DNA of 64,000 nt from Proteiniphilum sp. X52 (lineage in GTDB: Bacteria; Bacteroidota; Bacteroidia; Bacteroidales; Dysgonomonadaceae), in NCBI RefSeq assembly GCF_003712195.1, contig NZ_RDSD01000001.1, positions 532,702 through 596,701 on the forward strand. Reading direction: 5' to 3'. Positions within the stretch are counted from its first letter, which is position 1, and the number at the start of each line of letters is the position of its first letter. Positions 58,006 to 64,000 of the stretch are shown here, in pieces. The position numbers and the translations under genes were made by a program. A model generated the notes under the pieces. It saw only the letters and a program-made list of their open reading frames with translations, ran no database searches and had not been told where the DNA came from.

Positions 58006-59265
58006 ATGGATTTATATAAGAGTTATAAGTATGTGCTTAACTTATCCGACACTGTTCCTTATAAAGCCTTGGTAAATTTAAGACAACTTGTATTTGAAGT
58101 AACAAGTAACTGCAACTTGCGATGCAAGTATTGCGGCTATGGAGAGTTGTATAATACACGCCGGTTTTCGAAGGGAGAAAATATGAGTTTTATTATAGCA
58201 AAAAATATAATTGATTACCTTTTCAATTTGTGGAACAATAATGAGGTGGATTATGATCATCGTCAAACTTTCATCGGTTTTTACGGGGGAGAGCCTTTGT
58301 TGAACATTCCCTTTATAAAGAAAGTAATCGGATATATAGAGTCGCTCCCAGTTCCAAAACGAAGATCGTTCACCTATGCGATGACCACTAACGGGATTCT
58401 TCTGAACAGATATATGGACTATTTGGTTGAAAAGAAGTTTGTCCTATTGATTAGTCTGGATGGCGATAAATATGCTCACAGTTACAGGATCGACAGCAGG
58501 GGCAATAATTCTTTCGATAAAGTTTTTGTAAATACAAAACAACTCCAAAAGAAGTATCCGGATTTTTTCGCTACGAATGTCAGTTTTAATGCCGTATTGA
58601 CGGATAGAGGCGATACGTTTAATATAAAAAATTTTATTTATGAAAATTTCGGAAAATATCCGACAGTTTCGGAAATAAATGAATCCGGTGTGTTGGAAAA
58701 ACAAAAAGATAAATTTAATGAAATATTTCATTCTTCAGATACAGACTGGACAAATCCCAAAAATAAGGAATATACTGGTAAATTTATAGAAATTTCCCCA
58801 CAATTCAGAAGCCTGTATAATATCTTAATGAGTTTGAGTGGAAATAGTTTTCGTTCGTATAATTCGTTAATGGCAAAAGAAGGCGCAACCGTTTATCCTA
58901 CCGGAACCTGCTTCCCTTTTGATCGCAAGCTTTTTTTAACTGTTGGAGGAGATATTTTACCCTGTGAACGAATTAATCAGAAATTTTCTTTGGGGAAGGT
59001 AACGGAACAAGGGGTAAACATCGATTTTAAAGCAATTGCAAAAAAATACAGCCTGTATTATAGAAAGATATGGTCGTTGTGTAAAACCTGTTACGCAAAA
59101 CCTGTGTGTTCACAATGCTTTTTCTATGTGGATAATTTAGAAACAAAACCTGTGTGCTTGGGATATAAAAATAAAGAGGAATATGACATGTATATTCATT
59201 CAAGGTTGAACTATTTAGCTGAAAATCCGGATATTTATTTAAAATTAATGAGAGAAACTTTTTAA
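58006..59265 (+). CDS. radical SAM/SPASM peptide maturase, GG-Bacteroidales type
   Basis: A 419-residue enzyme from ATG58006 (the frame opens with TTG two codons earlier). The radical SAM site is EVTSNCNLRCKYCGYG, with Cys36, Cys40 and Cys43 for the 4Fe-4S cluster; GFYGGEPLLN is the SAM-binding GGE motif; NGILLNRYMDYLVE, LISLDGDKYAHSYRI follow. The C-terminal SPASM-type region has GTCFPFDRKLFLTVGGDILP, then CERIN, CKTCYAKPVCSQCFFY, all plausible ligands for auxiliary clusters. This matches the maturase I know as TIGR04148. It would form a thioether or similar cross-link in the precursor core. Operon with the next two genes. Confidence 0.9.
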   Translation: MDLYKSYKYVLNLSDTVPYKALVNLRQLVFEVTSNCNLRCKYCGYGELYNTRRFSKGENMSFIIAKNIIDYLFNLWNNNEVDYDHRQTFIGFYGGEPLLNIPFIKKVIGYIESLPVPKRRSFTYAMTTNGILLNRYMDYLVEKKFVLLISLDGDKYAHSYRIDSRGNNSFDKVFVNTKQLQKKYPDFFATNVSFNAVLTDRGDTFNIKNFIYENFGKYPTVSEINESGVLEKQKDKFNEIFHSSDTDWTNPKNKEYTGKFIEISPQFRSLYNILMSLSGNSFRSYNSLMAKEGATVYPTGTCFPFDRKLFLTVGGDILPCERINQKFSLGKVTEQGVNIDFKAIAKKYSLYYRKIWSLCKTCYAKPVCSQCFFYVDNLETKPVCLGYKNKEEYDMYIHSRLNYLAENPDIYLKLMRETF

Positions 59266-59275
59266 CATAGACACT

Positions 59276-60511
59276 ATGAAAGACTTTATTGTGTTATTTC
59301 CGGAGACATTCTTATGGTTTAATGAATCGGAAGGCCTGTTTTACAATTCAAATGCGAAAAAATTTTTTACATTTAGTTGTAACGAGTTGATTCACAACTA
59401 TTGTTTGCTTTTTAACGATCCGGCCAACTTGTATAGTGTAGCAATTGATCATTCAGACAAACAGGATGCATTGTTTTCGTCATGGTTGGATTCCATCGTA
59501 AAATATAAAATTGGTGCGATATATTCTATTGAAAATGAGGAGAAAAAACCATTCAGCCTTCCTCCTATTCTGAATTTGCGCGACGAAATTGAAGAAGCTC
59601 AACTCGACAAGAATAAATATTACAGTTCAATCAATATCGCTGAATTTTTGAATGAAATGTCATTTTTCTTATCAGGAGGAGGATTGCCTGATGAAGAACG
59701 GGAATATTATAAACAAATCATTTATCCTTATAGTGAAGAATCTTTTCTTGAATTGGGTGTAATCCATTCTTTTTTAGAAAAATCTAACACCACACATTTA
59801 CGACAGGTAAATTTAATATGCTCTGATCAGTTAATCTATCCGAATATTAGGGATTTAATCGGTTTATTTGTAACGCATGGAATATATGTTACCTGTTATA
59901 TGCCGGGAAGATACACGGATGCTTTTCTTCAGATAATTGATATTTTGCAGAGTACCAACTTTACGTTAAAGTTGTATTTTATCACAATAGGGGATTTTAC
60001 AAAAATTCAAGACTACATAAAAGATTATAGCATTCAATACAACTGGGTATTTTTAATTAAGAATGAGAATGATTTTCTCCTTTGTGAAAAAATAATCAAA
60101 GATCACAACTTGACAAAATCAGATATTTTGCCTGTGCTGACAAGCAGAAATTTTGATTTTTTCGAGGAGAATATTTTCATTTCAAGGGATAATATTGAAA
60201 ATCTTTCACTTACGAAACAAAACGTTTTTTGCAATCAGTCTATCAATTCTAATTATTGGGGGCATTTATTCATATTGCCGGATGGAAATGTCTATGGAAA
60301 TTTGAATAAAAAACCTTTAGGCAGTATGAGGGAAGATGCTATGGAGTTAATAAAGCGTGAAATAAATGATCCGGAATCTTCCTGGAAATGCACTAGGGAA
60401 AAAGTCACGCCTTGCAAGGATTGTATTTTCAGAAATCTTTGTCCGCCTCCATCCAACTATGAGTTTTATTTAAATCGATTTAATTTATGTACAATAAAAT
60501 GTATGACTTGA
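59276..60511 (+). CDS. pseudo-radical-SAM partner protein, GG-Bacteroidales type
   Basis: A 411-residue protein with the length and shape of a radical SAM enzyme but without the CxxxCxxC motif in its N-terminal half. Near the C-terminus are HLFILPDGNVYGNLNKKPLG, CTREKVTPCKDCIFRNLCPP and SNYEFYLNRFNLC, the SPASM-like Cys set. This combination is the protein I know as TIGR04150 (pseudo-rSAM). It begins 10 bases after the maturase and overlaps the next gene. It probably helps bind or hand over the precursor; no activity is known to me. Confidence 0.85.
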   Translation: MKDFIVLFPETFLWFNESEGLFYNSNAKKFFTFSCNELIHNYCLLFNDPANLYSVAIDHSDKQDALFSSWLDSIVKYKIGAIYSIENEEKKPFSLPPILNLRDEIEEAQLDKNKYYSSINIAEFLNEMSFFLSGGGLPDEEREYYKQIIYPYSEESFLELGVIHSFLEKSNTTHLRQVNLICSDQLIYPNIRDLIGLFVTHGIYVTCYMPGRYTDAFLQIIDILQSTNFTLKLYFITIGDFTKIQDYIKDYSIQYNWVFLIKNENDFLLCEKIIKDHNLTKSDILPVLTSRNFDFFEENIFISRDNIENLSLTKQNVFCNQSINSNYWGHLFILPDGNVYGNLNKKPLGSMREDAMELIKREINDPESSWKCTREKVTPCKDCIFRNLCPPPSNYEFYLNRFNLCTIKCMT

Positions 60512-62175
60512 AAAAAATCACCGTTATCATTCCTTTTGCCAATGAGGGTTGCGAAGTCGAAAATACATTAATGAGTATCTTTCAATATTCGGATAACAAT
60601 ATAAACATTATTATTATTAACGATGCGTCGGATGATGGGTTTGATTATAAAGGTATTGCCGAAAAATACAATATCACGTACATTGAGAACAAGCAAAGAT
60701 TAGGTGTTGCCGCATCACGTGAATTGGGCATAAGTTTATGCGAAACCGAGTATTTTTTGCTTTTGGACGCCCACATGCGATTTTATGACGACAAATGGAT
60801 TGGTCGCATTATCGAAGAATTAAGCAAAGACCCAAGATCCCTCTTATGTGCTCAAACAAAGGTGTTAAAGAAAAAAAGGGACATTGTCATTGAAAAAAAA
60901 ATGCCTCTTTACCTTCAATATAATGGTGCAATCATAAATTACTTTTATTCGCTGAGTTTTTTAGAGCCGGAATGGGTAACGATTGAATCGAATTTTTCTA
61001 CAGAGTCAACAGTTTCAGTCTCTTGCGTATTGGGTGCGGCTTATGCCTGTTCAAAAAAATATTGGCAGTATTTGAGGGGAGTGGAGGGGTTACTGTCGTA
61101 TGGTAATGACGAGGTCCTAATCAGTCTGAAAGTGTGGCTTGAAGGAGGAACTTGTAAATTACTGAATGATGTGGTGATTGGCCACATATACAGGGACGCC
61201 CCGCCCTATGCTCATTTTTCCGAAAAGAGGACCTATAACCGGTTATACATCGCTTATCTGTTGTTGCCAAATGCTTTACAAAAAAAGACATTTGCCATTG
61301 AAAAATTTAAATCTCCTGAAACATATTTTCGTTCTTCTCTTTTATTTTATAAGAATTATGAATTTATCAAAACCATGAAATCTGATTTGGAGAGCAAGTT
61401 TACTAAGGATTTTATTTCATTTGACAAATTAAATAGAGAAAAAAAATATAAAGAAAAAGAGACTATAAAAAATAAAGAACGAATAGTTTTAAACCGTATT
61501 TCATATATTGTCTGCCATATTGACCAATCCAAAGGTAATGGGATAGTGGCTGGAAAAATGGGAATTGTCTTATTGCTTTTTCATTATGCGAAATTTACCC
61601 ATAATCCTTTTTTTTCTCAATTGGCAAAATCTCTTTTAGATAAAGTGGTTGATGCTGTCTCTGAGAATATACCATTAAATTTTGCAGATGGATTATTGGG
61701 AATAGGATGGGGTATCAAATATTTATGCCTGCATAAATTTATTAAGGGAGATGTCAATAAAATATTGTCGGATTTAGATTTAAAAATAATGGAAGTATCC
61801 CCTGCAAGAATAAATCGTTACGATTTATTCTATGGATTTGGTGGAATTGTAAGATACATACTGTGTCGATTATATTCTGAGAAGGATAGAAATAAGGGTA
61901 ATAATCCTTTTACCCCTGATTTCTTATCGGAAGTGTATAATAAATCCAAGGAAATCATTGAAAATGGCAAACACAATAACTGCCCCGAAACCTATATAGA
62001 ATACATTCTTTATTATGAAAATAGAAAATACATAGATCCTCCATCTGTTTATAACATTACTGTCTTACCGGACTGGAGTGAATACAGTAAAAGAAATAAG
62101 GATTTAAGTTTGAACGGGGTTATTGGTTTTTGTTTGGAGTTTATAGCATGTCAATCCGTAAATTATAATATTTAA
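60487..62175 (+). CDS. polypeptide-GalNAc-transferase-like GT2 domain fused to LanC-like domain
   Basis: A 562-residue protein overlapping the previous gene by 25 bases (13 if ATG60499 is used). Residues 1 to about 270 are GT2/GT27-like: ITVIIPFANEGCEVENTLMS, FLLLDAHMRFYDDKWIGRII with Asp94-Ala-His96 as the metal site, and YGNDEVLISLKVWLEGGTCK, near VIGHIYR, the acceptor-side pattern of polypeptide GalNAc-transferases (GGENLEISFRIWQCGG). From about 336 a LanC-like domain begins (GNGIVAGKMGIVLLLFHYAK, DGLLGIGWGIKYLCLHKFIK, YGFGGIVRYILCRLYSEKD). It is about 225 residues, shorter than LanC, and lacks the zinc Cys-Cys-His. That suggests a peptide-binding rather than cyclising role. Its last 13 codons lie in the duplicated segment. 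Confidence 0.78.
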   Translation: MYNKMYDLKKITVIIPFANEGCEVENTLMSIFQYSDNNINIIIINDASDDGFDYKGIAEKYNITYIENKQRLGVAASRELGISLCETEYFLLLDAHMRFYDDKWIGRIIEELSKDPRSLLCAQTKVLKKKRDIVIEKKMPLYLQYNGAIINYFYSLSFLEPEWVTIESNFSTESTVSVSCVLGAAYACSKKYWQYLRGVEGLLSYGNDEVLISLKVWLEGGTCKLLNDVVIGHIYRDAPPYAHFSEKRTYNRLYIAYLLLPNALQKKTFAIEKFKSPETYFRSSLLFYKNYEFIKTMKSDLESKFTKDFISFDKLNREKKYKEKETIKNKERIVLNRISYIVCHIDQSKGNGIVAGKMGIVLLLFHYAKFTHNPFFSQLAKSLLDKVVDAVSENIPLNFADGLLGIGWGIKYLCLHKFIKGDVNKILSDLDLKIMEVSPARINRYDLFYGFGGIVRYILCRLYSEKDRNKGNNPFTPDFLSEVYNKSKEIIENGKHNNCPETYIEYILYYENRKYIDPPSVYNITVLPDWSEYSKRNKDLSLNGVIGFCLEFIACQSVNYNI

Positions 62176-62181
62176 TTCATT

Positions 62182-63093
62182 ATGAAACATCTGTCTATAT
62201 TTTTAATTTTCGGTTTTTCATTCTGGACTTTTTCTGCCTTGAAAAGCCCATCACAGGAGACTCCGGGTGTAAATCCCGGGGCGCCTTTCCCTTTCCAGTT
62301 TGAATTGAAAATGAGTACCGTCGATTCGAGCAATCTCCGGATATTGTATGCCTTGAATGCGACGGACATCAGGAATATGGAAACGTACGACGATTTACAA
62401 CGGTTGGAGATAGGGTCACATTTCTCGAAATACTACAGTTATTTCGTATTTAACAACGACTCCTTAGCCTCTGTTTGGATGCAAAATAATCCAAACGTCA
62501 CTAACGAGCATAGAACGGTTGGATGGAAAGGCCCCATGGGAAAATACCAGGGATGGTCGGAGCACATCTATTCGGAATATTTCAAGGATTTTTCGAAGAA
62601 TGAATTGACCGAATATACCCGTATGCCCAATAAATTATCGCATTTTGACAGCAGACACACAGAGCCCTTGCCCGTACAGAAGTGGGAAATAAGCGACGAT
62701 ACGTTGACCGTTGTAGGTTATTTGTGCCAAAAAGCGGCATGCCAATTTCGAGGCAGGAATTACACGGCATGGTTCGCAACGGAGATCCCCATCGGCAACG
62801 GCCCCTGGAAATTCGGGGGGTTGCCGGGATTGATCCTGAAAGTGTATGATGAGGAGAGGCAATTTGTCTTTGAATGCGTGGGGATTGAGAGCTACCCCGA
62901 AAAGTTCCCCATACAAATGCATGACGCCTTCACACAATTCAAGAAAGCAGATAGACGCAATCATGTAAAAATGAAAAAAGAAGCCCAGGAGAATTATTAT
63001 CGGTTATTGTTGATACCAAATTCTGACGATGAAGTTATCGCCTTTCAAGATGAAGAAAAGTTAAATCCGTACAATCCCATGGAATTGGAATAA
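62182..63093 (+). CDS. GLPGLI-family protein, copy 1
   Basis: A 303-residue secreted protein (signal about 1-18, SIFLIFGFSFWTFSALKS). The family-naming motif is GPWKFGGLPGLILKVYDEER, at about residues 212-231. GLPGLI proteins are small, exported, of unknown function, and in Bacteroidota often sit beside modified-peptide, transporter or TonB genes. A conserved WFATEIPIGNGPW precedes the motif. It starts seven bases after the GT2/LanC gene. A near-identical copy follows. Confidence 0.88.
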   Translation: MKHLSIFLIFGFSFWTFSALKSPSQETPGVNPGAPFPFQFELKMSTVDSSNLRILYALNATDIRNMETYDDLQRLEIGSHFSKYYSYFVFNNDSLASVWMQNNPNVTNEHRTVGWKGPMGKYQGWSEHIYSEYFKDFSKNELTEYTRMPNKLSHFDSRHTEPLPVQKWEISDDTLTVVGYLCQKAACQFRGRNYTAWFATEIPIGNGPWKFGGLPGLILKVYDEERQFVFECVGIESYPEKFPIQMHDAFTQFKKADRRNHVKMKKEAQENYYRLLLIPNSDDEVIAFQDEEKLNPYNPMELE

Positions 63094-63134
63094 GGTTCGG
63101 GAGATTTGTATCATAAAAAACAATTTTCGATGGG

Positions 63135-63160
63135 ACAGATTTTTCTGTATCTTTTTTGAT
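63135..63160 (+). terminator. small hairpin with T-run between GLPGLI copies
   Basis: ACAGA (63135-63139) and TCTGT (63144-63148) form a 5-bp stem with a four-T loop, then ATC and six T residues (63152-63157). A weak intrinsic terminator is possible; the stem is short. Confidence 0.4.
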
Positions 63161-63215
63161 GACAAAAGTTTAGTTTATAGCATGTCAATCCGTAAATTAT
63201 AATATTTAATTCATT

Positions 63216-64000
63216 ATGAAACATCTGTCTATATTTTTAATTTTCGGTTTTTCATTCTGGACTTTTTCTGCCTTGAAAAGCCTATCACAGGAGACTCCGG
63301 GTGTAAATCCGGGGGCGCCTTTCCCTTTCCAGTTTGAATTGAAAATGAGTACCGTCGATTCGAGCAATCTCCGGATATTGTATGCCTTGAATGCGATGGA
63401 CATCAGGAATATGGAAACGTACGACGATTTACAACGGTTGGAGATAGGGTCACATTTCTCGAAATACTACAGTTATTTCGTATTTAACAACGACTCCTTA
63501 GCCTCTGTTTGGATGCAAAATAATCCAAACGTCACTAACGAGCATAGAACGGTTGGATGGAAAGGCCCCATGGGAAAATACCAGGGATGGTCGGAGCACA
63601 TCTATTCGGAATATTTCAAGGATTTTTCGAAGAATGAATTGACCGAATATACCCGTATGCCCAATAAATTATCGCATTTTGACAGCAGACACACAGAGCC
63701 CTTGCCCGTACAGAAGTGGGAAATAAGCGACGATACGTTGACCGTTGTAGGTTATTTGTGCCAAAAAGCGGCATGCCAATTTCGAGGCAGGAATTACACG
63801 GCATGGTTCGCAACGGAGATCCCCATCGGCAACGGCCCCTGGAAATTCGGGGGGTTGCCGGGATTGATCCTGAAAGTGTACGATGAGGAGAGGCAATTTG
63901 TCTTTGAATGCGTGGGGATTGAGAGCTACCCCGAAAAGTTCCCCATACAAATGCATGACGCCTTCACACAATTCAAGAAAGCAGATAGACGCAATCATGT
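63216..64000 (+). CDS. GLPGLI-family protein, copy 2, cut by window end
   Basis: The first 261 residues of a second GLPGLI protein; no stop within the window. Against copy 1 there are two amino-acid changes seen, Pro to Leu in LKSLSQET and Thr to Met in NAMDIRNM, and two silent ones. It shares the upstream 44 bases with copy 1, including any ribosome-binding site. Whether it remains intact after 64000 cannot be known here. Confidence 0.88.
   Translation, partial: MKHLSIFLIFGFSFWTFSALKSLSQETPGVNPGAPFPFQFELKMSTVDSSNLRILYALNAMDIRNMETYDDLQRLEIGSHFSKYYSYFVFNNDSLASVWMQNNPNVTNEHRTVGWKGPMGKYQGWSEHIYSEYFKDFSKNELTEYTRMPNKLSHFDSRHTEPLPVQKWEISDDTLTVVGYLCQKAACQFRGRNYTAWFATEIPIGNGPWKFGGLPGLILKVYDEERQFVFECVGIESYPEKFPIQMHDAFTQFKKADRRNH

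Larger units (their letters stand above)
62138..64000. repeat. 1034-bp tandem duplication carrying a GLPGLI gene
   Basis: Copy 1 is 62138-63171; copy 2 begins at 63172 and runs off the window end. The unit starts inside the end of the GT2/LanC gene, so the last 38 bases of that gene are repeated before the second GLPGLI gene. About 830 bases can be compared; I count four substitutions. Recent origin is implied. Confidence 0.92.

Noticed and set aside
60487..62175. Locus as a lanthipeptide cluster because of the LanC-like domain
   Set aside because: No LanB or LanM dehydratase is present and the LanC-like part lacks the zinc ligands. The radical SAM pair with GG precursor explains the locus better.
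62138..64000. GLPGLI tandem copy as an assembly duplication
   Set aside because: Four substitutions separate the copies and the spacer after copy 1 is unique sequence, so two real copies are more likely. Long reads would settle it.

Overview
The window reads as the chromosome of a member of the Bacteroidota, most likely order Bacteroidales. The support is a SusC/SusD pair, FecI-like ECF sigma factors with unusual partner proteins, GLPGLI, DUF4252 and DUF5017 proteins, TANNTTTG-type promoter boxes, and a merged str-S10-spc-alpha ribosomal cluster with fusA followed directly by rpsJ. A family such as Dysgonomonadaceae is plausible, but this is an inference from overall resemblance. No tRNA, rRNA or CRISPR array was recognised.

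Layout. 1-4000: end of a glycan-uptake locus (SusC C-terminus, SusD with an unusual internal insert, DUF5017 lipoprotein). 4341-6947, minus strand: ECF sigma factor translationally coupled to an anti-sigma-like/outer-membrane-barrel fusion, preceded by a small Ig-like lipoprotein. 7304-20187: an accessory island of four AraC-type regulators interleaved with aldo/keto reductases, NTF2-like lipoproteins, a NAD(P)-binding protein, an acetyltransferase, an alpha/beta hydrolase, two DJ-1/PfpI lipoproteins and a flavodoxin. Several genes there are mosaic or exist as scraps, and candidate AraC operators and repeated promoter and terminator modules are visible. 20283-32060: CbpA/CbpM chaperone pair, GH92 mannosidase, OPT transporter, DPP-IV-like peptidase, a membrane protein with a degenerate Nudix-like domain, and an ECF sigma/anti-sigma/DUF4252 operon. 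32442-51546: 33 genes of translation, secretion and transcription from rpsL to rplQ, including rpmD and rpmJ, with short repeats in several spacers. 51773-53684: a decay zone holding a truncated NDH-2, a collapsed two-component system and a transposase scrap.

54030-64000 is visibly AT-richer and is the most interesting part. It holds a peptide natural-product (RiPP) locus of the kind I know as the GG-Bacteroidales system: a 78-aa precursor with a Gly-Gly leader end and a Cys/Thr/Ser/Asn-rich core, a radical SAM/SPASM maturase, a pseudo-radical-SAM partner, and a protein joining a polypeptide-GalNAc-transferase-like GT2 domain to a LanC-like domain. Upstream are two paralogous GT6-like glycosyltransferases, one fused to a second GT2 domain; downstream is a 1034-bp tandem duplication carrying GLPGLI proteins. 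The simplest working model is a ribosomal peptide cross-linked by radical chemistry and then glycosylated in several steps. The product is unknown.

The island regulators probably act on adjacent genes. The two ECF sigma operons, each with a coupled membrane partner, probably respond to envelope signals. The peptide locus probably uses a leaky terminator after the precursor gene to set precursor above enzymes.
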